Source: Progne subis subis
Taxonomy: Eukaryota > Chordata > Aves > Passeriformes > Hirundinidae
Assembly (NCBI GenBank): GCA_022316685.1
Contig: JAKJHU010000030.1
Span: 12,785,360 to 12,849,359 of the forward strand
Direction of reading: 5' to 3'
Length of the DNA stretch: 64,000 bases
Shown: piece after piece, positions 36,771-48,540 of the stretch
Layout: every line of letters starts with the position of its first letter
How positions within the stretch are numbered: position 1 is the first letter of the stretch
The notes under the pieces: model-generated
The model's input: only the letters and a program-made list of their open reading frames with translations
What the model was told of the DNA's origin: nothing
Database searches by the model: none
Program-made: the position numbers and the translations under genes

Positions 36771-37001
36771 CGCGCTCCCCTCGGTTTCCTCCCTCAGAAT
36801 CCTCACCGCGCTCCCCTCCGTTCCCTCCCGCAGGATCCTCACCGCGCTCCCCTCAGTTCCCTCCCGCAGGATCCTCACCGCGCTCCCCTCAGTTCCCTCC
36901 CGCAGGATCCTCACCGCGCTCCCCTCAGTTCCCTCCCTCAGGATCCTCACCGCGCTCCCCTCCGTTCCCTCCCGCAGGATCCTCACCACGCTCCCTTCGC
37001 C
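36771..37001. repeat. 36-bp GC-rich minisatellite, about 6.4 copies
   Basis: Six full units start at 36771, 36807, 36843, 36879, 36915 and 36951, with a partial seventh from 36987. Each unit runs from CGCGCTCCCCT through TTCCCTCCCGCAGG to ATCCTCAC. Units 2-6 differ at only a few sites while unit 1 and the partial copy are more diverged, so the array expanded from the middle. The 36-base period is 12 codons without stops, so long open frames appear in several phases on both strands (one gives a PRSPQFPPAGSS repeat, another VRILREGTEGSA). These frames alone are not evidence of a gene. Confidence 0.95.
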
Positions 37002-37376
37002 TTCCCCACTGCTGCCCGCCCGTGTCCGCGCTGCTCCCGTTGGCCCGAGGGCCACGGACGCTCGCAGCGTGACCCGACACGGCGTCTCCGCCGGTCAAAG
37101 CTCCGGCGCCTCGACCTCGGCCCCCGCCGCGAACGGCCGAGCTGAGCGCCCAGAGCCCTCAGGCTCCGCGACAGCCCTGCCGAACAGCATCGCTTAGGAT
37201 GGTGAAGAGTTTCAGGCTTCGGAGTCAAGCTGATAAGGTCACTTCTGTCCCAAAACCTCACACTTTTTATTAGAGCTATAGATGGGCTTTATTTTACCTC
37301 CAACCAATCTCTCTTGGGGGACAAAGAAATAGGATTTTCCAGATCCTTCCAATAGGCACAAGAGTGAAGCAGTTTA

Positions 37377-37392
37377 TTTCTCTTTCGCTTTC
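37377..37392 (-). promoter_or_regulatory. ISRE-like triple GAAA element
   Basis: On the minus strand the sequence is GAAAGCGAAAGAGAAA, i.e. GAAANNGAAANNGAAA, the layout bound by interferon regulatory factors. It lies about 180 bases from the end of the CpG island. The motif is directly visible; function is inferred, and a decayed retroviral polypurine tract is an alternative. Confidence 0.4.
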
Positions 37393-37399
37393 TTGTGAG

Positions 37400-39879
37400 G
37401 GAACACAAGAAATTGAAAGGAAAGAGAAGTAATAGTCCTTAAGACGTACAATCCACTCCTGTAACAGGAGTAACAGAACAGTAACAGAAATCCCAATAAT
37501 TAGGATGATTCCTTGGGTGCCATCCTTGACTAGCTTGTTTTCCAGTCTCTCCTCCCTCTACCTACTGCCCTTTCGTACTGCTGGATGTTATTGTCCCACA
37601 GGTTCGCAGCATGACTGATTACTTTCACTTAAATTCCTCCATGCTTTTTCATTTCCTGAGCCCACAGCTCTGGAAGTATCTGCAGAACTAACTCATTGTC
37701 CTCTGATCCAGCCCCACTTTTTAAAAGGCTCTTATTTTTCCAAATACCTATGATAAGTGGGCAATACACAGACCAGTGGTACCTTGTGATGATTAGCCAG
37801 ACACACTGAATAGGATTTTCTTACTGTTTTTCTGCACTCCCCATGTCTCTGGATCTATTTGTGTTCTGTTGTCTAAAATTTGGGTTATAAACCCTTGGGA
37901 AAAAAAGTATTGCAGACATATCCCTGTTCCATGTTTGCATGCATTTTAAACAGTGGAGCTGTGGTCCCTGAGCAGTGTTTTTGGGGCTAGAGTAGTAAAA
38001 ATAGTTGTTATCCATACTATGCTACCCAATACTGCAAATTTGTTCAATGCTTTTAATTATAAATTCCTATTCTGGTTATTTATAACTTTGTGAATTTTTA
38101 TGCTGGGTGTCTGCCTATGTTTCGATTTTTTTTGGAAAGTTTCAGCACAAATGGTTATACTATTCCCAGAAAAAAGATTATGAAAAAAGACATTGTTTTG
38201 CCAATGTTAATGAATTGGTTGTAAGAATTGTTTTTTGCAAACGCTAGCTACTCCACGCTTTGACTTGAAGGCTGGCAGGCTGGAGGCCTCCTAGTGCCAG
38301 ACACATAAGCATTTGCCCATATTTGGCTGAGTTTTAAACCCTATTCTTTAGTAATATGGTAGAGTTTGGCAGATAAATTCCTCAAAATTTCTGTTGTCCT
38401 GAGCACATGTTACCTTTTGCAGACCAACTGCATTATCTCCACAGAGTAATTTACACCTTCTGCATTCTTACCAGCCCAGGACTTCCTTGCAGATGCTTTT
38501 AAAAGTCACAAGATGGCTTGTGACTGGTGCCTCCTGTGCCCACATACTGCCAGGTCCACAGAGGGCAAGAAACCATCTCTCTTCAGTCCTGGTGAGAAAA
38601 GACCAAGATCTCAGATGTATGTTCAGAGAGGACCAAGAGCTTAAGCTGGAAAAGCATGGGAGCTGGTGGGTTTTGTCAAAAAGAAAATAAAAGGATAAAC
38701 TTGTTGGATAAGGAGACCATAATCTAAAATCAGCAAGAAAGAATGGGCTATGTGAAAAACCGGTAAGGCTGGCAATAGCAGAACAGAACAAAGACAGGGA
38801 TAAAGAAACTTCTGCTGGCCACCTGAGAAGCCATAAAGAAGGATGAGTGCAAGGACATAGGTCACCTTTAGACACTGTAGGAGTGAAGAGCCAGTTACAA
38901 AAGAAAGCAGAGCAGATGAGAAGTGAGTCTGGATGAAGAGACACTTAGGGAGAGATGACTGAGCAGCCTAAGAAGTAGATTAGGAATGACAGTTTGTGAC
39001 AACTGGTTGGAGGAAAGGAAAGATTGAAACAAGAACCTGAGGTGATGAAAAAAGTGAGTGGAAGGATTCACTAGATACAGAACTAATTTGGAGAGGCTGG
39101 ATGTAGAGCCAGGATCATGTACACAGACAAAAAGAATAATGAAATTGGAAAAAAAAGCAGAAACAGGGGAGACTGGATGGGAAAAAAATCTTTAGTGTTA
39201 TGCTGAATAATGTTTGAGTATGGGACTTCCCATGCAGACAGACAGGAAAAAGAAGCTTTGTGATAAGGAAGGATTAGAGGGAATAAAGTGAAAAAGGTCA
39301 TGAATGTGTCAAGGGAGAAAGGAAAAACAAGAAAAGAATGCCTTGTAAATTGGTAAACATGATCTGTGACCATGAAGACTTTCAATTACACCCAGTTGCT
39401 GAGACTTGTTCTGTCTCCATGTAAAAAGTATCTGCAAAGTTCCCTTTCAGACTGCCTCTCATGCTCCCTTAGAAAGCTGGCCCGCCCAGAAGGTGACTGT
39501 CTGGTCTTATTTTCTCTGGGTAGAAATTTCAGCCCTGCCAATGGGCCATCCATGCTGTCAATATGATTCCACATAGAAGAATAGAGGAGAGGATTTTACT
39601 GGCTTTTCATAGAACCTTAAAAATCGCAAACACTCCCCTCCGCCTTCATATAAAGAAAGTTTGCTGCAAGACAGCCTGTTAGATGCTAAGAAGCATCAAA
39701 ATTACAGCTACCAACTGTGATCCTAATTTAATATGCTTCTGTGTAGCTGCATGCAGAATGGCTCTACTTGGAATTCATTTTCCTGCTTTCATTTCCTACA
39801 CTTTCAACTGGATATAGATGTGTACACAGAAGTCATAAGGAACTTTGCACTGTAGATAATTAAAAAGTGAATAAGCAGA
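37400..39879. other. No gene called; purine-rich plus strand in the second half
   Basis: 37440-37690 may hold a decayed retroviral env end on the minus strand (see findings), too weak to call. From about 38690 to 39350 the plus strand is strongly purine-rich. This creates long minus-strand open frames, up to 158 codons at 38468-38944, with low-complexity Leu/Ser/Phe composition. I treat these as composition artefacts. Confidence 0.45.
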
Positions 39880-40428
39880 GAATCATAGAATATGCTAAGT
39901 TGGAAAGGACCCATTAGGATCATTGAGCTCAGCTCTGTTCTTGCACAGAATACCCCAAGAATTCACTTCTTGAAATCCGGCAGGCTTGATTCTGTGATCA
40001 CTTCTCTGGGGAGACTGTTTAGATGTACAACCACTCTCTGAATGAATAAACTTCTCCTAATACCTAACATAAACATCCCTATGATACAACTTCATGCCCT
40101 TCCCTTGGGTTCTGTCACTGATCACGAGAGTGAAGACATCAGTATTTTACCTTCAGTTGGTGAGGATGCTGAAGATCACAATGAGGTCTCCCCTCAGTCT
40201 CCTCTTCTCCAGCTGCCTCTGATAAGGCTTCCCCTTGAGACCCTTCACCACCATCCTGGCCCTTCTCAGGATGCTCTCCAATAGTTTAATGTCTTTTTAA
40301 TAATGTGGTGCCCAAAACTGCACCCAGGACTCAAGGTGAGGCCACTCCAGTGCACAGCAGAGCAGGACAATCCCTCCCTTTCCCAGCTGGACACCACCCA
40401 GATGCTGTGTCTGATGCACTCCGTGGTA
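39880..40428 (-). mobile_element. CR1 LINE 3' end, minus strand
   Basis: Begins with GAATCATAGAAT, the reverse complement of the CR1 3' terminal repeat. It continues with AAGTTGGAAAGGACCC, the CTTCTCCTAATACCTAACATAAAC-type stretch, TGAGGTCTCCCCTCAGTCTC, CAGGATGCTCTCCAATAG, GGTGCCCAAAACTGCACCC, and ends near TGCTGTGTCTGATGCACT. This is the standard CR1 3' UTR and ORF2 end read backwards. 5' truncated, inactive. Confidence 0.95.
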
Positions 40429-42085
40429 GAATAATCTTACTAAGCACTAGTTTATACTGTCCATTACAGTGTGTGCCATTGTACCTGTGTTTGGAAGCTC
40501 ACACAGAATTACTGTGACTATCTGTAAACATAAGGAAATCTACGGTAACTGTCTGCAGCTCCAGGCTTTCTTTTGGGAGAGGAGATTAACTGAGACCTAT
40601 ATAATTTGTATTACCCCAATTAATTTATATCCGGTTGTTTCTGGCTTAGATTTGTATGAAGGATTAGGAAGGAATGTTGACTTTGGTGTATCCAATTCAC
40701 CAAAGACTTTCAGTTCCTACATCACTGTCATTTCTGACATGGATGGTGAGTGATAGACCACTTTAAGGAGCTTAAGTCTTGGCTGAGATCTCACTTCTCA
40801 TGTCAGATAGGAGGAATTAAATAGGGAAGGCAGCCAGAAGAGTTGGCAAAATTTATACCAGCACTCCTCCTTGAGAAAGCATAACTGATTCTTGTAGCAT
40901 GGTGCAATGCAGCATTCAGGCCTATTCCAGCTGCATCCCTGGACTCTCCAGGAGCAACTCAGTCCAGAATCAATTTTGATGGTCATATCAAGGCACATAT
41001 GACTTTTTCTGCCAGGTGCAAACCTGTAACAATCATCAACATTTTGGCCGCACAAAAGAAGGTTGCTGTAATACTCGTCTGATGAGGAGTCATAAATATA
41101 CTGAAGATTGTGAAGACTGCTGGGACTTGAAAGGAGCTATGTTAAAGGCTTATAAACTAACTGCTGAACCAGAGTGTAGGTCCACCTTTAACTGTGTTTC
41201 TCTATACTCAGCAGTTGTCTTGCTTTTCCTTTGTACTTCTTCCATTCACAAACTTTTCACATGACCCTCCCAAGCCAAGGGACTCTACAGATTCCTGGCC
41301 GAGGGAGCAGGACATGCAAGTGGATCTGCTTACTTCTGAGACTTACGGACATAGAATTTTTTAATATTTTGAGATGTTACATTCATGCCTTTTAGATGCA
41401 TTTATTCACCTGTTGTTTGTGGACTACAAATCCCAAAAGAGATATTTTTAGATAGGAAAAAGAAGGATCTAGCCCTTTCCATTAGCAAAGATACCACATT
41501 CTTCATTACAGTGTAGGAAGAAATGTATCTGGCCTCTTACTGGACATGAAAGCAAAACACACAGTCTCATCTTGCTCTGACTGACCTTCCTAAAAGATCT
41601 GAGGATTCCTGGCCTAAAACGAGGCAGGAATGATCTGTGTTGTAGGGAGATAAGCTTTGTGTGACACAAGGGATATTTAAGAAGCCTAACTGTAATGTAG
41701 GAAAGTGGTGGACATGCAGACTAAGGGTTTCAAGTGCTGTATGGAAACATGAACTGCAAACTCAGTTTGCTCAGCAGAAACTGAGCTTGCTTTTGCTTTG
41801 CCATATGGACCAGGTTAGATGGCTGTGAGAGCTTCAGCAAATCTCCCCAGTTTCTCTTTAAGTGTTTCGCAAGTAGTCTCCAGCCTGGATGCAGGGGATA
41901 CTATCAAAATGTGGGCTCCATGCATGTCACAGCAGGGATAATGGCAGTAACCTGGCAGAAATGTGCAGAACTGTAGGCTCAAAGGCACTGGAGATGGGTG
42001 GCACTGCCACCACCTCGGTGTTCCTTACATGCCTCCACGTGCTGTTCAGTGGGTTACAGGACCCTTGGCCATCAGTGGTTGGTGA
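40429..42085. other. Unique DNA, no gene seen
   Basis: No exon, RNA gene or repeat family recognised. Confidence 0.5.
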
Positions 42086-42341
42086 CAACTGGAAGAGGCT
42101 GCAGGTTTTTTATATCTTTTTATATATGAAAAAAATCTTCACTGAAAGAGTGATTGGGCACTGGAATCTTCTGCTCAGAGGAGGTAGTAGAGTCACCATC
42201 CCTGGACCTGTTTAAAAAAAAAGACTGGGCAAGGCACTCGGTTCCATGGTTTAGTTGATGAGGAGGTGTTAGGTCATAGGTTGGACTTGATGATCTCAAA
42301 GATCTTTTCCAGCCTAGTTTATTCTATGATTCTGTGATTTG
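42086..42341 (+). mobile_element. CR1 LINE 3' tail, plus strand
   Basis: Contains the CR1 tail landmarks AATCTTCACTGAAAGAGTG, ATTGGGCACTGGAATCTTC, GAGTCACCATCCCTGGACC, GGTCATAGGTTGGACTTGAT and the terminal ATTCTATGATTCTGTGATT. Strongly 5' truncated. It differs from the 14.2 kb copy in the tail, so it is probably a different CR1 subfamily. Confidence 0.92.
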
Positions 42342-45300
42342 TCTGCTGCATCTTCAGCAGCACGTGAGGCTGGCTTTGCATCTTAACTTGAAGTCAATTT
42401 TCAAACGCAACCCGGTGACAAACTCGTTACTTTGGTCCCAGAATGAAAGCCTTTCAGGAGAACTTAGGTAGAAGAACTAATTCTACTCAAAGTGTTTTAC
42501 AACATGGAAGAAAAATTAAAATTTGATTTTTTGGTGGTGCAAAAAGAAGTTACAAGCAGAATGGTAATAGGAGATGTAGCTGAGGTGCCTGTATTTTTGA
42601 CCTGCTTGAGATGTGGTGATTGCTTGGATCCCAGCCACCATAAGTCACATGGCAGCAACCTCACCCTCACCAGCACTTTTCTTTTATTCCACCAGAAAAT
42701 GATGATTGATTGTTCTCTTCACATGTGGACTTTAGAATAATGATCTGTCTTTTTCCTCAGAAAGCTGAATTACTGGCCTGAGATTTTTCTGTGAATTCTT
42801 TAGGACCACATTGAAAGACCCATATATTCTCTGAGAGAGCGTCGGATGTCTTAGAGGTTGCAACACAGGGCAGAGAAGGATCCTAAGGTCCTGTATGGGT
42901 ATGGGAGAAGAACCAGCAGTATTTGGACAGTTTTGGACAGTCAGAAATTAAAACCTATCCTGTCAGTCATCACAAAATATTTTTCCCTGTATTTGGGTGA
43001 CAAATAATGTCATTGGAAATCGGAGGATTTAAAATGCAGGAGTAAAAACCAGATACAATGGACAAAAGGCTTATGTTTACATGGTGCAAGACAATGCACC
43101 ATGGATATTGTGATAACTCCATTAAAAATGCAGTAGGCTAGGGAACCTATGTTGTTTTATGGGAGGGTTCAGACCTATTCGTTATGCAACTTAGACCTAG
43201 GAAGTGGTATGGTTTGTTTTGGCCTCTTTGACATGGTTTTGGATAAGAATTTGGTATGAGGAGCTAAAGAGAGCTCAGATTGCAAACTTCAGGAATTCGT
43301 CATTTTTAGTGGTTTGCAAAAGTGGTCCAAAACCGAAATCCTGTGGGAGAACTGATGTTTGAAGAAATGCCGCAATTAAAAATGAAAGAGGGAACATGAA
43401 GTAGCTATTGGAAAATGTGGTTCATTTTATAATATGATTGAATAATAGAACAAACACTTACGAATCCACAGCTAAGCCTGAAAGTGTGGGACCAGGTTTT
43501 AGATAGAAATAATATGCAGCCAACTATTTCAGAAATAAGTGAAGTGCTGTAATTGGTGAGATCCTGAAATGCATGTGATGCCAGTTTTTAGATGCACTAC
43601 ACAAATTTGAATTTGTAATTGTTTTGACTCGGTCCCCTGAAATAAATTTGGATCAGATATTTAAAATCCAATTATGCTATCTACCATATTTCAAATGCTA
43701 AAATACCCACCCCCCCGCCCCCAAAAGGAAATAAGGTCTCCTTACTGTTTTCAAGTGGGTATTAGTGCTGGGAACAACCCAAGAACACTATCATCTTGGT
43801 ATCCTCTTGGTTAACATGATGGTTTCATTTCACATTTGATTCCCACTAAAGCAATGGTATATTGGGAAAAAAAAACACAGGAACTTCTTTCTCCCCAGTA
43901 AAAATATACACAATGCTCATTAAAACCCAAACAGGTTGCCAGTGTACCCACGTGCTTTATTGTTTGTGTTGTGTTTTCTGAGTGAAAATTTCTCAAGCAT
44001 TTGAAATTGAAAAAGCAAATTCCAATATTTTATTTTTTTGCTAATGGATCTCAAGATAAAACAAAGAAATGGGACAAATTTTCCACAGCAATGCTGTTGT
44101 CCCCTAGCTTGAAATAGAACAAAATTCATAATTTACAGTACTTCATCTTTGGAACAAGCAATTCTCACAGATTTTGATATTATTGGAAATAGAAAAAACA
44201 CAGAAAACAAAAGGCAGGTGTGCAGGTGTTTCATCCTTTTTTTTTTTTTTTTTTTTTTTTCTGAGTGGAATTCAGTGATGGTCTTCAGGAGCTTTTGACT
44301 GTAGGTGTGAAAAGAACAATAGGAAATGCACACTACAATCCCCCAGATAGACACTGTGCAACTCTCAGAGAAAAATCACATCTATTACACTCTGCTTGCA
44401 TGGGAAGCCTCTAGGGAGGCCTAGAAGAGCTCTGGGAACTCAGACAATACACAATTCTCTTTAGCCTTCCTAGTATAGTTGGGAGTATTTTGCTGTCATG
44501 TGAACATTTATCTCATGTGAAAATCTTATATGAAAACCCATTTTCTTTGTAATTAAAATTACTGATGGCTATACAGTGTATGAATTGTAGAGCTTTCACT
44601 CAGACTAAGAAAAACTCTTGATATTGTACTGCATTGGATTAATTACTTCAGCTTTCCCTCATTTCTGTACTGTGAGTGGAAGAAGGGATTAAAAAAACCC
44701 CCAAACTAATCGCTATTTTCCTTTAACTTGGGCTCAGCAAGTGTTTCAAGTCATAGCAGCAGTTTGCCAGTTCTAAAAATTATCTCTGCAATAGCTTTGT
44801 TGAAAGTGTAGAAAAAATGGGGGATATCTCTGGGTTTAAGCAATTTTATCAGCTTTGGACCTGTCTGGCCTCAGTTTGGCTGCTTTCACCACTTGACTTT
44901 GTGGCAATCTTTCTGTGGATGGAGTCTCAGGCTGAAAGCACCCTGCTTGGTTGAGGTCCTACCACACCCTCTAGGTAAATAATGATCTCACTGCAAGGTC
45001 TCCTATGATTTAATTGGTGGGGGTGAAATTCTCCCAACTTTTTTTTATTAAGAGCCTGAAATGTTTTCTTTCATGTATCTCTTTGCACTGACAAATTTGT
45101 CCCTAGCTTGCACATCCTACCTGCTCCATTCTGGCTTGTGTCCACTAGCTATACTCTTTGTCTGTAAAATTTCCTTCCTTTCCTAGCATTTCTAATATGG
45201 CACTTCCTCAGCTCCAAGAAATCCACTTACTGTGTTCCCAAGCTTGAAGAGACCCATGGTACCACCTTTCTCTTTGACTGCCAATCTTGCTGCTGCAACT

Positions 45301-46185
45301 CTTTCTACTTTTCTCTTTCTTTTTTGCTCCTATGACCCCTGGGGCTTTTAAAGGACTGGGGTGGGCAGAGGGAGGTCTTAAATGTCAAGCAAGAGACCAC
45401 TGTTAGTATTATTTAAGACCTAAATATCATCATACTTTTTATTTGCCCTATTCTGGATACCATGGGCTGTAGTGTAGAGAGCAAATACTTTCCTTAGTGT
45501 ATTTCTAAACATTGAAATAAACAATGAAAATAAGATTGGAAATGTTGTCACTGTCTTCCAGAACTCCCACTCTAGAATAATGACTTTTTTTATTGTTTGT
45601 TCCATAAGAAATCTTAGCTGAGATTTTTGGCAAACTTGTTGTAACATCATGCAATCAAAATCTTGAACATTTGTCACCTAAGATCTGAAACACTCACTTC
45701 TCTATCCCAGCTACCCCTAATACTGCTTTCATGTCATCTCCATTTTTATACCAGTATTTTTTCTCCTAAAGAAATTATTCTGTGAATTCAGTGTTAGTTC
45801 CCTTGAAACTTAATGATTCCAGAAGTACTTTTATTTGAGCCTTTTGTACATGCATAAAATTTAACTATATTTTTAGTTATGGATAGATTTGCAACAAAAA
45901 CTCTTCACCAGTGCTGGCAGCCTGTAATCCCAGATAGTTCTCTTTATGTTACCACTTCCTTCCTGTTTTTGTCGTTGTTGGGCACAAGCACAAGGACTGC
46001 ATTTTCTCACTGGTTGCCTTCCACATCTCCTGTGACAGTAATTTTCATCTGTCTCACATCAAAACGTGGGCTGGCATCCGGCTAATTTTATGCAAAATAA
46101 CTTATTTTCCTTTGGAGCTGAGCCAATAAAGCCTCATGGTCATCCTGAGTGCTCAGATGATTTTCCTGCCATTTTCAGAATGGGA
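42342..46185. other. Unique DNA, no gene seen
   Basis: No exon, RNA gene or repeat family recognised. A T run of 24 bases lies at 44237-44260 and a short C-rich stretch near 43709. Confidence 0.5.
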
Positions 46186-46338
46186 GGAAGGAAGGAAGGA
46201 AGGAAGGAAGGAAGGAAGGAAGGAAGGAAGGAAGGAAGGAAGGAAGGAAGGAAGGAAGGAAGGAAGGAAGGAAGGAAGGAAGGAAGGAAGGAAGGAAGGA
46301 AGGAAGGAAGGAAGGAAGGAAGGAAGGAAGGAAGGAAG
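46186..46338. repeat. (GGAA)n microsatellite, about 38 units
   Basis: An uninterrupted GGAA tetranucleotide run of 153 bases with no substitution seen. It produces spurious open frames of repeated Gly-Arg-Lys-Glu or Leu-Pro-Ser-Phe on the two strands. The purity implies recent expansion and probable length polymorphism. Confidence 0.98.
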
Positions 46339-48444
46339 ATTGATCAAATTGTACATTAACATGATGCAAGCAATAATTCTTCAGGATATTGATCCATTTC
46401 TGACAATTTTTGCTAAGAAACAGTCAGACCTAGTTAGGTAGCTACACTCAGATGTTTTGAAGTGACATTTAACCTCTCATGTGTTAAAACTTTTTATGAA
46501 TGAAGGACTTTTCTGCTGTGATTTGACCAGGCTTATTTGCCTGAATGGTTGAGTGAACATGCCTGATTTTAAAGGAAGGAAGTAGCTATTCCATACACAT
46601 GTATTTCATACTTCCTTATTTTTTAAACTTACTTTCGTTCAAATACCTAGAAGTATCAATTCCCATGTTCCTAAACTTATTTTAATATTGATACTGTTTT
46701 TACCCAAATAAAACTGAAAGCTCTTTCTGATCATTAAGAGGAATAAAAAATATTGGCACACATATAAAGCCCCAGGAGCTTTCAAGCAGCATTAAATCAT
46801 ACCTTTAATAAGCCTGTGATTTCTCCCAGCTGACTTCATTATGTGAAGACTGCCTTACCTGAACAACTAACCAGAAGCATTATTTAAAAACCAGAGTTTC
46901 TGTACTTCTTGCTAAACTTTTTCTGGAGTTCTTAGGCTATGCCAAAAATGTGAACTTTCACAACTCTATCACATCATCACCTGGGCATTTTACTGCATCT
47001 ATTTCACAATAAGGGCACTGACATGGACAAAATAAAAGTGACTTGCCTGGTAACAGTGAATTTTTTTTTGGCTGGGAGGGGAGGGGTGCTAGTATGAGTA
47101 CAATTAATTCAGGCCACTTTCAGTAATAGAATTTTAATCACATTCTTTATCTGAATTCATTGCTGACTTTAAAGGACTATTTTTACCTTTGCACTTGGAT
47201 AGCTGCTTGAGTTAGCGAGATCAGACTTCCACACTCTAAATCCCTTAGGAGAAGGTCATATAGTGTTTCTGCCTTGCACATGCTTGGCATGGCAGAAATC
47301 ATAACTGGGCTCCAGCCAAAGGCTCGTGACTTCCCATTTTTGGCTGTGTGTGGGACCTCACCCTTTCCACAGAGGCCATGAATGCTATGAGAGTGAGCAT
47401 GCTGTCGGGAATGCTGCATGTCGTAAACATGGCCAGTGCTCCAGCAAGGCTCGTGGCCCTCATTCTAGGGATTGAAGCAAAATATTTCTTCATCACTTCT
47501 GAATTTTAGAGCAAATACAGAACAAGCCCATGGTCTCTCCAAACCTCAGGCAATTTACTTTGGCTACCAATACACCCACAGAAAGAGTTTTGCGATTTAT
47601 ATATTTATCCTTTCCTTACTTAGTATTGATTCTAAATAAAGAAGAAACCATGCTTGACGGGAAACCTATGAGTAAGGACATATGAATTAAAGAGTTTGTT
47701 TTATCTACCCACTTTACTTCTACTGTTGCCAAAGAAAGTTTTCTTCTTTGTAGTAAAATAGTGCTCTGCATATAATCAGTATGATATAGATCAAGTAGAA
47801 GCTTGTTTTCAGATACTGAGTACTGAGAAACTACCAAATTATTATTCAACTCCATTATTCATATTTCATTAATCTTATCAAATCTACCCAATGAGGAACA
47901 TGTACTGACAAGCATCCAAAAAATTCACCTTTCTTATTTGCCTATCACTATAATCCATCATTTTATACATCTAATTTATTTATTTTAAGTTTAATTTGAC
48001 TGATCTTATGTCTGCAGCAGAAATGAAAGGGAGATACTTCTGTGACAACAAGTGTCATGGAGAAAATTAATCTGAATAGACAACACTGTTATGTTTCTAA
48101 AGCACCAATGATTTTATTTTACATTTGTATGCTTCTATCAGTGGTAAAATACAGCCATTTTTCCTCAATGGATAAGTTTAAAATAATATTTTTGTTATGT
48201 CTGTGGAGAACTATAATAACCTTGAACCAGCACTCCAGATGCAGGTTGCACTATATAATTAGGTACCCTAGATAAACATTATTGCAGAAGTTAGAACTGA
48301 ATGAACTTTTAAGGAATGGAAAGAAAAGGAATTATGATCCAGTGGTAAGAATACACTTTGGGCAATGATCATGTAACAGTGTTTTCCTGATGATAGTTTT
48401 ACCCATTTGTTTTAGTAAATAAGCAAATGGGCTTGGAAAAAGGA
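46339..48444. other. Unique DNA, no gene seen
   Basis: No exon, RNA gene or repeat family recognised. Confidence 0.5.
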
Positions 48445-48540
48445 TTTTTTGTTGTTGTTGTTTGATTGTGGGTTTTTTTGTGTGTTTGTTTGTTTGTTTT
48501 TGAATTTTATTTTGTTTTTGGGGGGGTGTTGTTTTTTTTA
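48445..48540. repeat. T/G-rich low-complexity tract
   Basis: GTTGTT, GTTT and T-run units with one G7 run. Similar in kind to the tract at 18.7 kb. Confidence 0.85.

Larger units (their letters stand above)
36700..37200. promoter_or_regulatory. CpG island, candidate promoter
   Basis: This is the only part of the window with dense CpG dinucleotides, both in the 36-bp minisatellite and in the unique part 37010-37195 (for example the stretches around GCCGCGAACGGCCG and GACACGGCGTCTCCGCCGG). A GC-box-type sequence GCCCGCCCG lies near 37014. There is a sharp fall to AT-rich DNA after 37200. CpG islands in birds mark promoters in most cases, so an unannotated transcript start is plausible. Neither direction nor product can be read from the sequence. 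Confidence 0.6.

Noticed and set aside
38468..38944. 158-codon minus-strand open frame
   Set aside because: Low-complexity Leu/Ser/Phe composition produced by the purine-rich plus strand; no domain recognised.
46066..46441. Open frames of about 100 codons on both strands through the GGAA array
   Set aside because: They are tetranucleotide repeat translated (Gly-Arg-Lys-Glu or Leu-Pro-Ser-Phe); all frames are open because the repeat has no stops.
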